Origin: Lepidurus packardi
Lineage: Eukaryota > Arthropoda > Branchiopoda > Notostraca > Triopsidae
Direction: 5' to 3'
DNA length: 64,000 bases
Assembly: GCA_023053545.1 (NCBI GenBank)
Contig: JAKZAN010000007.1
Span: 1,240,001 to 1,304,000, forward strand
Shown: positions 19,439 to 32,800 of the stretch, piece after piece
How positions within the stretch are numbered: the stretch's first letter is position 1
How the letters are laid out: every line of letters begins with the position of its first letter
The notes under the pieces: model-generated
Seen by the model: only the letters and a program-made list of their open reading frames with translations
The model's database searches: none
Told to the model about the DNA's origin: nothing
Position numbers and translations under genes: made by a program

Positions 19439-22400
19439 ATGAGTAGTGTCATACTTCCCCATATCCACGTCGATGGATTTACGAAAATGCTCTTTCCCTT
19501 GGAATTTACGGATTGCTTGACAGACAGCCCAGACTTCCGCGAAAATCTCCATGCTCATGAGAAAGAGTTGGAAAGAACCAGTCAAGCCATCAAGCAATTG
19601 ATAAAAGAAGTCAAAGATCTGGTCAATGGAGCTAAAGGTGTGTATATTTTATTGCTTCTGTATTTCTGTCGATCGATAACCTCATTTAGAAGATTTTATG
19701 TGACGATTTAACTATTGAATTTCCTGCTCTTGAGTTCTTAAGTACAACTAATGGCCGAGTCTATAATTAACAAACAACATATTACATTAGCAGTATAGGG
19801 TTTCTTTTTTTTTTTGGCGGATAATCTGAGATTCCTGCCACCTAAGGCGGTCTCCTTTGGCCTTTGCCCCGCTCGAGTAAAGCGTGTATACGTATCTTGC
19901 CTTTGGCAATAACGTTTCCTGCATAAGTCACACGCCAAAATTGTATTTTACTCTAAATTACACCGAGGTCACTGAGTCGTGCGACCAAGCTCAACCCACG
20001 CCTTAAGTGGGGTATGGGATATTCTTTTTTAACCCTTGAGAACGAAAAAGGACATAGAACAACTCGACAAACCGGCTAACCTAAGTTTGATGCCTATCAG
20101 GTAGAAACCCAAGCCTAAACCACTTGGTTGTGGCTCGATAATTAAGGGTTCCTTACTTCGGACCAAGTGTCATGTGTGTTAACAAACGGATGGGTGCCCG
20201 GAAGTGGTAAAAAATTATCATACATTCGAGCTAAACTTCCTTTTGTATGGAGTGTGCTAACAAATCGTTCTCCAATGACCTACTATAGGCTTATAGTCAT
20301 CAAAGTTAACTGGCCAAAATGTAAACCTCAGAACTAGCGTGTCGTAGCTTGGAGTGAGCCGGATGCCTCCGTACATGTCGCGGTTTATAATTTCGGTTCC
20401 TATGACATTTCCGTATTGGGTAAACGAGAGACAGTTTGTTTAATATTCCCATTTTTAGTAACTTTCGTTATAGGAACTTTTTTCTGAAACTTACTCAATA
20501 GATCTCCAGAGCAACCTATCGAAATACGCATACTTCTTAAGTGTTTTTCCTCTTGACCGCGTTTGATTAATAGATCCTACTTGGATCAAAACAAGGCTAG
20601 CATATACACCTTTCACGTCATGACTGGAGTCTGAGGTGCGACTTCAGATTTTTAGTTCAGGAACCCGGATAACTGTATATATAATATCCTGCTCGGGCCC
20701 GCATATCTGTGTTTTTTTTCTTTTTTTTTTTTAAAAAAAAAACTATGTCTAACGTTTTCATGGTTCTACTTCTTCTTGACAGCTTTATCACGGGCACAGC
20801 GAAGTTTGGCTCACACACTGGCCACGTTCCAGTTCGAATGTATCGGCAACAGTCAAACGGACGACGAAATTGTTATAGCCGCGTCCCTCAAGGAATTTAG
20901 TCGCCTGATCAATTCTATCGAGGATGAACGGGACAGAATGGTAATTTTTCCCGTTGCAACTTGAGTTACAATTCAGTAACTTCGTAACATTTTCTTCCTT
21001 GTAGTTGGAGCGGACCAAAATTCAATTCATTGAACCCTTGGAAAGATTCCGCAAGGAACACATCGGAGGTGCCAAAGTGCGTAAATGGACCTTTCTTCTT
21101 TAACCTTCGTTATCATTGACAATTTACTATGTAGGAAGAAAAGAAGAAATTTGAGAAACAAACTGCCAAGTTTGTCCAGAGTCAAGAACGTCATTTGAAT
21201 TTATCTACAAAGAAACAAGACGCCGTCCTGCAAGAGGTCAGTGTTTATGAAGTCTGTTTATTTCTAGTCCTGCTACCGTGTTGTTTTGTTCTTCGAATTT
21301 AAAGCCTCTCTTTGGCAGAGATTCAAATTTGATGCGCTTATCATAATCCCAGTGAGCAACACAGGCAGGTGACGTCGGTGTTGACGTCGGTTTTAATTGG
21401 TGACGTTCAAGCTTGGGTTAGCACAATGCTCTGTTAGCACTTGAACCACGCACGACTTCCTGTTTTTACTTTGATTTGTTTGGGAATAGCGATTTTTCGA
21501 ATGCTGTTTTCGTTTCAAATCAAGGCGAATTACGCAAATGTCGAGGAGCCCACTTGTGGGCTTAATTAGGTGGAAAACGGAAAATTCAACAGATAACTTA
21601 AATCTGGACATCACAAAATACTTTCCGTACCGCTTCCTCTATAAGTGGCCCAATTGACTGAGAAGTCTGTTAACGGTGAGAGCAGTTCCCAGCGCCGTAG
21701 TGAGTCAATTGATTCAAGGTTCATGTAGGTGATTGGTTTTTTTTATTGATAGTTACGCTGTAATCTGAGCCAGTCAGGTACTTCTTGAACACAGGCATAA
21801 TAGCAGCGAGACAAATTTTTTTTTATCAACTTTCCCACCTACTATGTTTCCTTTGGGCTATAAGAGTAGAGATTACCTGGCGCGGAAGGTGTGCATAGAA
21901 CTCATTACTGTTTGTTATGCATGAAAACAGCACACCTACGCGTGGGACACAAATGCTATTGCTGAGCACCCTGTGCTACGAAAGAGCACGGTTCGAAACT
22001 AAAAGCAGTGCTGAACAAACGAAAGAGGCGGGATTCAGGCTCGGGTACATTTGTGGGTGGACTCCATCAAGCAGCAGGTTGTGAATACATTTTGGGGAAG
22101 CGATTTTTCCCCCTCGTGGGTCTTGCCAATTCCTAGCTTGAAAGAACCCGCCTACGTCGAGCTGACCATTTCGGTTTGCGCGTAAGTTGATGCAGTGACG
22201 TTTACTAGCTCCTCCTCTCGGATGATTGGGGTAAAGTTTACCCCTACGGCGTCGGCGTGATGAACGTCTTGAATGAGGCCCCGGAATCGATTGGAGCGGG
22301 AGGAGAAGCAAGGTGGAAGCCAAAAGTAGAAATGTTGTAAAGGGACATTCTAGTCGAGGAAAGAACAGGGCGAGCTAGAACTAAGGAAGGGTTGTGTGTC

Positions 22401-25400
22401 TTGTGACCGTTTGGGACTTTTTATGTTCATCTGCTATCCTATAGAGAACAGATTCTCCGCTTGTTGCGTAGTATTGTCGTCCTACGCGTCAACTGTAGCG
22501 AAGATCTGCATGTTAGGGACGCCAAAAAGTGAAGTTTGGGAGCTTTGTATAGTGCATATGCGAGGCATATCGTGGTGAGGGTGGTGTCGCAGTTACACGC
22601 TGACAGCTTCACGGATGCTAAAGAACAGCCAACACCTTATTTTCTGGGGGTGATGTGCTGTGTTGCAAGGATAGTATTGAACAACAGCACGCCCTAGTCA
22701 AGTGAAAATGGTGAGATATGGCACGAAGGCTTTCTTCGAGTGATACGCCAACTTAGTCAAGCGAAAGGGACACATATTTGTAAGACTGTTATTTCGGGGG
22801 AATGAGGATGCGTGTATTGCTTGTCTGGTAATAAGTTTTCTGGAATGCACGTGAACTATGGCATACCCATTTTGAGTTTAGTGTGGTGAATAACTTTGGT
22901 ATATACCGTTCTTAGTCACTTGGGAGAGAGTATTACGCAACAGCGTCAAAAGTGGCCATGATGGCATCGCTTTTAAGGTAAAAAAAAAAGGTGAAAAAAG
23001 GCATATTTCGGAAATCTGAAAAGGTCAGGGTCAGTTGGGGATAAAGCTTTTATTGTTGCACAAAGCGATAGTCTGTAAAGGCTGACCAGTTTTCTGAGTG
23101 TGCGCCGATCGCTATCGTAATGCGTGGGACTAGAATGGACGGCGTCTTAGGAACTCGACAAGGAATTGCAAGGGACAGAAACATAAGTTACAAATTTTCT
23201 TAAGCTGTTCACCGTTTAAGAGTTTGTTTTTTTATATTGAGTGGACCTTTTATCGAATAAGTGTGTTTCATGCAAACGTTCCTGTTTGCCTTGGTGTATT
23301 TTGTGCAATGCTTGTTTGTTTCTTCTTTTCGTGCCTCGTCTTCAAGTTGCCTTCCCTCTTTCTCTGAAGCAGTTCCTTCGGTACACTGGACACGGTTCCG
23401 ACGTCGACGCCGTGCTTTTTCCCTTCGGGTTCGATTTCCAACCATGTACGCCCCCGTCAATCCTCTTCGTTCGATAATTTCTATGAACAAAAAGACATTT
23501 CTTTGTTTCAATTTTTTGTCCAGTTCAAGGCTTCTTCAGTTGACGGCAAATCGAGTTGAGAAGGAGGCGTAGGAAAGAATTGTTTCTTATGGATTTTGTT
23601 ACGCTTTCAGGTCGCAGAGATTGGGAGTGTTATAGTCTTATTGTTTAATAAGACTTTACGAAATTCTTGGGTAAGCGTTAATAGTATTGGGTGTTGTTCT
23701 TGTGTTTTTCAGGCAGATGCCATCCTTGAAATGGAACAGCGTCATTTCTGCCAAGCCAGTTTGGAATACGTATTTCGTTTGCAAGAAGTGCATGAGCGTA
23801 AGAAATTCGAGTTTGTTGAAACGGTAAGTTTAGAAAAGTTAAACTTGAGGTGTTTGTTGACTACTGTAGTTGCTTTTCTAAGGTCTTGGGTTTTATGTAT
23901 GGCTGGTTAACTTTTTACCATCAAGGACACGAAGTAGCCAAAGATTTTAAACCTTATATGACAGATTTACAAGTTCGACTGCAGAAGGTAACCATTCTTG
24001 AATGATTTATATCTGTGTTAAAAAGTATTATTCCATGATATAGACTCGGGATAATTTTAATACGACACATAATGAAGCTGAGACTCTAATGAAGAAGATG
24101 CTGGAGGTGCGTAAAACGGTAATGGCATCCTGCTGGGGCTTATTGTTGCGAGCTATTTTGGTTTCTTTATTTAAAACAAAGGATTTTTCTTCTTACGTTC
24201 ATTCCTTAGTCACACAAATGATAAGAGGGCAGGGGTGAGTTCAAGTTCTAAGGTTTCTATTGTTTAGCTTGCCACAAGCAAATTTTCAAAACGAAAAATT
24301 TGGGTAACGGGGCTTGTGTTTCAGTTTTCTTTCGTTTTGAGAAAAGGGATTTAATTTGCTTTAGCTTTGATAAGCAGATCTATTGGCTTGTAGTTTGCAG
24401 TTGCCTAACTTTATTTTTAAAAAAACTATGTAGCTATAACGAGTATTGGTAACATTGTCTCTGTAGAAACCGTGTGATCCTGGGAGTTTGAACAGGATGT
24501 ACACCAGGCAAGGATACCTTTATTTGATGGAGAAAAGTACGTTTAGAAAAAAACTAATATACAGAAACGGAATTGAAGACGGGACATTGTATTTCTGCAG
24601 AAGCGTTTGGGACCACTTGGACGAAACATTATTGTCAGTACTCCAAGGAAAACCAGTCATTTTTGCTAAAGCCCTATAGCCAGACTTCCGGGAAATTCGT
24701 AATAATTCATAGGATATGCGATAAACATATATATATATATTTCATTCCTTGTTTGTAGACGACGTCTGAGACAATAAAGCTTAAGTCTTGCGTACGACGG
24801 ATGTCAGACTCAATTGAAAAGCGGTTTTGCTTTGACATTACTGCCGAAGACAAACCTGGGGTTGTCTATACTTTCCAGGCCATCTCCGAAGAAGACAGAA
24901 AGTTATGGATGGATGCTATGGATGGAAAGGAACCGGTAAATAGATACTTGACCTGTTTCCTTAAAGGAGCGAAACATACACATACGCTTCTTGTGTGTTT
25001 GCTTCTAGACGTACGCCCAGCCAAAAATGTCGAAACCAGAAGAAACCTGTTTAGATGAAGCCGGGTTCAGTTTTGTGAGGATGTGCATGGGCGAACTGGA
25101 GAGGCGGGGTTTGGAAGACCAAGGTTTATATCGGTTAGTGGGTGTGGCGTCCAAAGTGAACAAGCTTCTTGCGATGGGATTGGACCGGCGGAAGGCTGAA
25201 AAGATCAATCTCGAAGACCGTTTAGAGTGGGAGAATAAGACCATTACAAGCGCAGTCAAAACCTACTTTCGAAATCTACCTGAGCCTCTGATGTCATTCC
25301 GGTACCACACTGCATTTATAGCTGCTGCAAGTAATCACGAATTTTATATTTTCGCTTCGGAAAACACGTTTTCTCAATGCTTGTTTACATTGTAGAGCAA

Positions 25401-26984
25401 GAGCAGCGAGCTCAGCGTATAAACGATGTACATACGTTAGTACACCGGTTACCCGAGGTGCATTTCAAGATGCTAGATTTGCTGATGTTCCACCTAAACA
25501 AGTTATTTTCAATTCGCTGTTTGTACTGGAAAGTTTGCTCAAGATTTTTTATACAACTTTAGCGTTGCTAGCAAAGCGGACAAGAATTTGATGACAGTGT
25601 CTAATCTGGGCGTATGTTTCGGACCCACGTTACTAAGACCAGAAGAAGAAACCATGGCTGCCATCATGGATATCAAATTCTGTAACGTAATCGTGGAGAT
25701 CCTCATTGAAAACTACGAGAAAGTATACACTGTTTGACAGTTATTTTTGTTAAGTACTTATACACGATTTTTATATCTTTTTTTAGATATTTAAAACACA
25801 ACCAGAACCTTCCCTTTTGCCATCTGAGAAGAGCCCCAATCACGTTACAGGACCACCTGCTTACTACCCACCACCTCCTCCAGCCATTACTTCAGCCACA
25901 AATTCAAGGAATAGTGTGTCTCAACCAATTCAGCCAACGTTACATGTAAGTAAAAGTCATTATTTGCATTGTAGTACACGCAGTTTTCAAACAAGTTATT
26001 TTTAAGACCGTTGTTACCTACTACGAGGGTCCTAGACAAATGGCTCAGATCCCACAGAACTCTCATACTGGCAATAATGGCGCTTCAGTCTATGGTGGAG
26101 ATCATGCTTCTATGGGCAGTTGGACAGCTAATTCACAGACGGGTAGTACAACAATCAGGTCCAACAAAGGATACGGCGTTGTTGGTCCCACACCGTTTGC
26201 TGGGAGTCCTACTATGGCTGAACTATGGTCTGGCAACAAGCCAAGTTGTAAAGTCCCCGCCAAACATCCCAAAATTTCCTCCAACCCAGGTAAAAAACAC
26301 ACACTCTTTGATTAAATTATCCGTATATGTTGTGTTTTTAGTCTTAGATAGACCAGGAAGCACAGATAGTTCAAGTGAATCAGTGTCGTCAAGGTCCTCA
26401 AATCGAGAGCCCATGCCCACAGTACCACATTGTTCTTCTGCAGCTTCTTCACCCCAAGCAGGTAGAATTAATATGACGAAAACAACCCATGCATTGCATT
26501 TTCTTTCAGGCCGAAAGCCATTGCATTCTTTGCCACCAGGCCAACGTCTAACTGAAAACAAGTGAGCGTAGAGTTTTATTTATTAGGTTCATAATCCTTA
26601 CACAGTCTTATTAGCGGTTTTGGATCGTTGTGTACCTTGAACAGTGACCCAGATACGCATTCCTTAACCGGATCTAGCAAAAACAACTGTTATAGGTAAC
26701 AATAGTATCTAGTATGTTGCTATAACTCTGATGTGTTTATTTTCAGGCGAGTGAGAACCCTGTATGCCTGTATGGCTGACAACGAGTCTGAATTGTCGTT
26801 TGAGCCGAATCAAATTTTAACCCATGGTAAAAAAAATTAATAGTCTTTATTTTCGCATAGAGTTGTATGTATTTTATTAATAACGTTTGTAGTACGCCCT
26901 TCAAAAGAACCCGGTTGGCTGGAATGTGTTTTAGAAGGTAAAAATGGACTGGTGCCCGAGAATTACGTAGAATTTTTGCCATAG
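19439..26984 (+). CDS. ARHGAP26: Rho GTPase-activating protein GRAF (BAR-PH-RhoGAP-SH3)
   Basis: Nineteen exons (19439-19637, 20783-20940, 21005-21076, 21135-21236, 23713-23823, 23883-23987, 24044-24106, 24467-24536, 24601-24698, 24759-24935, 25009-25330, 25396-25501, 25563-25722, 25787-25945, 26007-26289, 26342-26461, 26510-26561, 26747-26826, 26893-26984) encode 842 residues. Domains in order are: BAR (about 20-265, with [13 protein letters not shown] and [13 protein letters not shown]); PH (about 275-383, [25 protein letters not shown]); RhoGAP (about 390-580, with the arginine finger in [18 protein letters not shown] and [13 protein letters not shown]); a Pro/Ser linker; and an SH3 domain (about 787-842, ending NYVEFLP). 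Family members bend membranes and turn off Rho/Cdc42 at endocytic sites. The presence of SH3 points to GRAF rather than oligophrenin. A second ATG at 19487 gives the more family-like start MLFPLEF. Confidence 0.95.
19638..20782 (+). other. Intron 1 of ARHGAP26
   Basis: This 1,145-bp intron begins GTGTGT and ends CTTGACAG. It contains short T and A runs (near 19805 and 20712-20742). I see no coding or RNA gene. Confidence 0.65.
21237..23712 (+). other. Intron 4 of ARHGAP26
   Basis: At 2,476 bp this is the longest intron of the gene. It begins GTCAGT and ends TTTTTCAG. Several ORFs of 60-115 codons occur on both strands, but none shows a recognisable protein. Confidence 0.65.
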
Positions 26985-28563
26985 TGCCGAACAGCCAAGT
27001 TGCGGATTTCATATAATTCCTGATTGGTGTTCATTTGTGAGGGGTAAAGAGAATGGGTTGGAAAAACTGTTTGGGAAAGTGAACACCGGTTGCAATTGTG
27101 ACATTGCTATATACTCCACGCATTCCAGTCTTTTTCGACAAAATGATCGTTCCGGCTTTCATTCCTGTGGAAGGAAATTTTCCGCTTCATTTTCACCGAC
27201 TGAACGTGCACAAGTGAATAATTAAAAGGGTTGTTTTATTTGCAAGAAAAACGCTCTATCGTTCGTTTACGCCAAACCGTCCAGTGTTGGCCATGCAGGG
27301 TTCGTTTATAAAATTCCACCATTGCTTTTTAAGGAAGCATTTTTTTTTTTTTAAGTCTTGTAGACAAAAGGGATAACCAATCAGTGGGAATTTACCAAAG
27401 AATTTAATTGGTCTTCCTTTCTTTTGATGCTCATTGTTTAATTCTGCCACGCGGCTCTAATTTCAAGTGTCGGGTGAGCTGGGTGGGTGTTAATTATAGC
27501 CTCAACCGTAAACCATATGTATAGTTTTCTATATTGAGAAGTAATATATACGTATTGCTTGGATTGACGTGTCCCTTTTGTTGTAATTACTCAATAATGA
27601 GTTGTCAACTGTCGTTTTGTTAACTTGATTACAGATAAACAATCATAATAATGCCGAATTCCATGCTTCTATCCCATTCGAGTAACACACGATAGAACTG
27701 ATTAAACAGATTAACTAGATACAGTTGAAATTCATCTTTTTTCTCTGTTTTTTAAGTGCTATTTTCTTGTGCTTTTCTAGAATGGAACAAAGCTAAACTA
27801 CAGACTTTGTAATGCCTGACATTAAACAGGATTCAGTCAGTGAACTCATGTTAAACGAAAAAAGTAAAAACCTAATCGAAAAAAGAGGATAAACGATATT
27901 CGGAATGGCTTTGAACCTACATATATCTCAACCGAAACAGTGGGAAATCCCTTGGGCAATAATTACGTAATCTTAAAAAGGTGCTCGAATGCCTAGAGCG
28001 AAAACCGAGGCAGGAAGACAAGAATCGCGCTCTCGCAAATAAATACCCCTCAGGCGAGGAACAGGCAAATTGCTGTCGGGTAAGTTATTTTTCGCTTGTT
28101 TCTCCAATGCGTGCAGAAAATAATTCACAATAGCATCTGACAGGTTATACGTAGCAAATATTTTCCAAAGTCGGGAAGACGTGAATAACCAGAAAATATA
28201 ACAGCAGAATAGTGCCTTTTTTGCTGTATTTCTATCCCATATAGCTTGCATTATTTCCATAATACATATCCCGGAGATGTCAGTTGTTTATCGGATTTTT
28301 CATGGACGCATATGGGAAGGCGCAATTCCTCTGCGCACTGTTACCTTGCGTAAGTGTCCTGGAAAATCGAAGATCCATGGGACGACACCTTTAGATATGC
28401 AGACAATTTCGCCCGTTCTTCAACTCGACCCTTCTTGAACCGTACTTGGCCATCTGCTGGGAGCCATAGCCAACGGTTTTAGAATCTCATCAATGCTGAA
28501 ATGTTACGCAGTTAAGTTTTTTGGGCACTTTTTAACAGATGAGGCTAATAATTAAGGTACAGG
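26985..28563. other. ARHGAP26 3' flank
   Basis: This sequence lies between ARHGAP26 and the miniature transposon. A variant poly(A) signal ATTAAA occurs at about 27221, 240 nt after the stop. I see no gene in the rest. Confidence 0.45.
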
Positions 28564-28836
28564 CAGGGGCGTCGCGAAGGGGGGGGGGGGGGTGCACACC
28601 CCCAATAATTGGCCAAAAATCGATTCGGCAAAATTTGGGTCGCCGTCGGTAAAATTCGGAAAATGAAAATAAAATGTTCAAATGCTACAATAGATAAAGT
28701 GAATCTCGTAATACTATAATACGATAATACAGTCGGTAAAATCCCATAAAATCCTATAATCCTATAAAATACTACAATACAGTCGGTAAAACTAAGGTCT
28801 CCACCCCCCAATGGAAACCCCCTCACGACGCCCCTG
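28564..28836. mobile_element. hAT-like non-autonomous miniature transposon (MITE)
   Basis: The 273-bp element begins CAGGGGCGTCGCGA and ends with the near-complement TCACGACGCCCCTG, forming terminal inverted repeats of about 14 bp with one mismatch, continued by G-rich and C-rich tracts. Both sides carry the identical 8-bp direct repeat GGTACAGG (28556-28563 and 28837-28844), which is the target-site duplication length of hAT transposons. The interior is AT-rich, has a repeated AGTCGGTAAA motif (28731 and 28781) and contains no transposase. The intact duplication suggests a fairly recent insertion. The superfamily is inferred from the CAG-type terminus and the 8-bp duplication. Confidence 0.88.
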
Positions 28837-28844
28837 GGTACAGG

Positions 28845-29812
28845 GAGGCTTTGCTTACGCCATCATGCCTCTGTGATTCATGACTTGAACGTTTGGAGAT
28901 ATTAAGAAAAAACGGTTAACGTGAGCTGTATAACATTTCCCCTACCTGAAACTGTAAAGGTTCGTCCCAGCTGCTATTCTTGGTCTTTTACGTAGAAACT
29001 TTAAACAGGCTTAAACGACTGAATTGCGAGATAACTTCACTGCTATATACGGCGTACATAATACGCCTAGGTAACTTTTTAAACTAAAAAATAAAATAAA
29101 ATAGGTACTTTTTAAACTAAATCAAATAATAAACAAAGACAAAATACAAATAATCCACAAATTCGTCAATAAATGTATGCCTAGAATCTATTTCTTTTTC
29201 TCAGGTATAATTTTAACTAATTATACAGACTAGCACAAAAGACACCCGCTTCTTTACAAAATACGATCGCTTTCATTTGCCACGAATTTCGATCATATGC
29301 CATGATTCTCGTTCTAAGAAACACGGGTACGGGCTATCTGTTGGTACAGAGACACCTGAACTGAAACCGCAAGGCAAAGGAATAACAATACAGATAAGCA
29401 GGTTACAGCTTGGCAACAGAATATGTGATATGTGAAATTAAGTCTTCGACAAAGTAACACCAAAGTCTAAACTGCGCGCGTAGGTTTTGCTCTTTGTAGG
29501 ATATTATATCTTCACAGGTAACCAGCCCTGCAATGTACCCTATCTACTGTGGAAGTTACAGTGGGGAAAAAAAAAACGGAAAAATTTGGTACGAAGTTGC
29601 CAATACATTTCCTAAGGGAATATAGCATGGAATCCAACATGAAATGTGCGGATGCTGTGGTCAACAAAAAATGTCGTGTATAAGCTTTGGGGCATAGTTT
29701 GGTTTTAACAAATTGGTCGTCCAATTATCCATTGCCAGGTCTAATGATGATGTCCAATAAATTTTGCAGAAACAAGCTTCAATACACTAACCGGCTTAAA
29801 TACAGACAATCT
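28845..29812. other. Spacer downstream of SYT7
   Basis: This 968-bp AT-rich stretch between the transposon and the SYT7 stop codon probably contains the SYT7 3' UTR. I could not identify a definite minus-strand poly(A) signal. No coding sequence is recognised. Confidence 0.4.
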
Positions 29813-32800
29813 TCACTCCGGCTTTAGACGATGCCATTGAACCACAGCTTGTCGAGGTTTCGCTATCATATCCTGCCAATGCTTTGTTTCCGAGGCCCCC
29901 GTGCTGTTTTTAGCTACAAGGGAATGCAAAAGATCTAAAACACCATCTCTAGAAAAGTGAATAAACAAATTACCGGCTAATAAAATCCGCCCAATCAATT
30001 CATTGCGCCCAATATTATCAAAATCCATAACACGAATATCTAATGAACATTCGCGAATCTTCTCCCACGGCACGTCAAAGGTAAATGTTTCGTTGAAAAC
30101 GGGTTCCAAAGTGCATTTATATACAGGTGTCTTTCGCTTCTCCACACGTTTGTCCCCAAACTGCAACCATACCTTCACATACGGATCTGTGAGAGAAAGC
30201 AATACATTTGCGTTATTGGCCGAACTTGGCTTTTATCTCTAAACTCAGCTTAAGTTGACTTTTCTTAAGGCTTGAAGAAGATACGACATTAATATTTGCT
30301 ACCAGTAAGGGAAACAATTTGACTTTTACCACTTCAGAATATCGGTCTAAGTTTTGCGTCCAAGTCCGAACCAACTTGGAAGCAATGTGTTATTTGCTTA
30401 CAAAGTATGCATTTTCGATTGTAGGAACAGTTCACGTGGGTACCTGATTTCCCATTTATGTCTTTGGCTTTCAAGTTTCTTGCTTTCAGCGCGGTTAAGG
30501 TTAATGTGGAGTTGGTAGGGTGATAGGAGAGCGAGATGAGAACTTCCCCACACTTGTCCTTCAACGGAGGCTTTAAGGCTTTCCAGAATACAGGTTTATC
30601 GGAGAAATCCACCTTGGGGAAAAGAAGAAGGAAAGGGAAAAAAATATATTACCCCACATAACGCTATGAATTCAAGAAATACTGGCCTTGCCAAAAAGGA
30701 AAAAAGAAAATGACGGCGGCTTTATTGAGTCTGTCAATAAAGAAAACGAGGGGTAGCGTTAGAATGAAAAACTCAAGAACTGATTAATCTCAGTCTGGAA
30801 CAGCTTGAGCGCTGATTTTCTTTTTGCATGTTCAAAGAAAAACGATTCAAGAGTGACGACCCTTCTTCTTTATCGAGTTCTGACAGACTCTCCATCAACG
30901 CTGCAAATGATCCTGCGTTCCATGGTTTCGGAACATACAACTAGGGAGCAGCACAATCTAGTAAATCGGGATTTCATGGTTACGAAAGTTGTTTGTGTTC
31001 TATTTACGCGAGCGAAGAGTTAGTGTTGATAAGGGGGTAACGTATAACTCAATTAACGTGCTTAGGGCTTCCTGTGGTAAACATAGTTCAATACCTGCTA
31101 CCATACCTGACAAAGAGGTAAGAACACCTCTCCAATTGAGTCGTCCCTGGAAAACCGATCGTAGTCAAATACGTGGAGGTGCAGTACCCGACTTTGCAGC
31201 TTTTGGATAGGAAATCCTGCAAACAACAACAAGCAATTCAGGTTCGTTTTTCTTTTTTGGAAGTAACATGACCGATCTAATATTCTTAGTGCGAACAAAT
31301 CTGATTAGAAATCGTACTGGGAAACGTAATACACGGGAAATAAATATTAATCTGACATTGTATGACAGCAAATTGAACAGACATAGCCCCTAAAAATTCT
31401 GCAGTTTTCTAATAACGCTGGGAACCTGCCAAAGCGTGCGCGTAGGCCATACATATAAACAATAATTGCATGCAAATTACTCGTTTAGAAAACCAAAAAT
31501 CTAAAGAAGCCATGAAAAGGACTTTCGAAGCAATCTCCGTTAGGTCGCCTACACACGAACGCCTATAAACGCGGTAACGGCACTTTCCTATTCTTTTTAG
31601 TAGATTTAGGCCCCATTACTCTGAAAACTTCCTTTTTTTTTTATCAAAAGTAAAAAGTTGAAAGTAGTAGACTCAGAAGATAAAACGACTTTGAAGGACT
31701 GACGCGTGATTGTTCGGATTATTGGTTAATTTACGAATCCCTAGTAAGAATGTACTACGCTTTGAGCTCTAAATCAGTCGCACTTGAGCTAATTACTTGA
31801 CAAGACACAAAGCGCCTTCAAAATGAAAAAAAAAAGGAATTATAAAAGAAAATGTTATGCAAAAGAGAATTATATAGCAAGTAAAACCAGACCTGAACAT
31901 CAAGCTACGTTTGAACAAGCTACTACCCTCCTTATTTCGCATTCACGTATAAGGTTAGCGAAGACTAAGGTGAGTGGTGAGAAAGTTTCCTCCTTCTTTT
32001 ATGTATGTCAGCGGGCCTGAAGCTTCTTTAGGAGAAAATCCGGAAAGAATACGAAAGGAAGAGCTCATGCATATAGTGATTTTTCGATTAAAAGCAGAGC
32101 GTTACGCAATTACTATTAACTTTACTCGAGCCTTTTTTCTCTGCTTGGAGAAATAAGCACTTTTTCACACCCTTAAAGACCTTCCTATGGGATGTCTCGG
32201 TTGAAAAGTACATTTTAGGTATGTATGTTAGGTTTGATAAGATTGGGTTTGGCAAGTTTATTTAGCCCACTATAAATCAACCATTTATAGGAAGGAAGAA
32301 ACGCATCATATACCCCATAAAACCCAAATATTGCTGATTATTTTTTGGTAAAGAAGCCTAAAATACGCAGACACTGTTAATTCTGTAACTCCGTAAGTGT
32401 AGTTGAAGTAAGAAAGGAGAATAAAAAGTTATATCACGGTCATTATAAATCAATTAGAATTCGTTCGGCGACGAGGAACTTTTTATTATATGTGGCTTTA
32501 TGGTAACATACGATCCACGGATGAGTACCGAAGTCCCATTTCGCAAAGTCGGCATTTTCTCCTCCGCCCGCGCACGGCTTTTTGCGGAACAGCAAACGAG
32601 GCTGTTATCGATTGCTTGTCGCAGGAGAAGAATTGCAGTTGAATTGTTGGCACTTTCGTTTTCAAATAGGACAGCCGAGTTGGAGTCAATAAGCAGTAAT
32701 ACTAAACAAGTTTGCCTTACAATTAGGTAGATCAATACGAAAGTGGTAAAAGAGCGGCGACGAGCCGTTAGTATTACCGCCAGTTAGTATTACTAACCAA

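Noticed and set aside
21976-22323. 115-codon minus-strand ORF within ARHGAP26 intron 4
   Set aside because: Arg/Ser-rich low-complexity translation without similarity; antisense in an intron.
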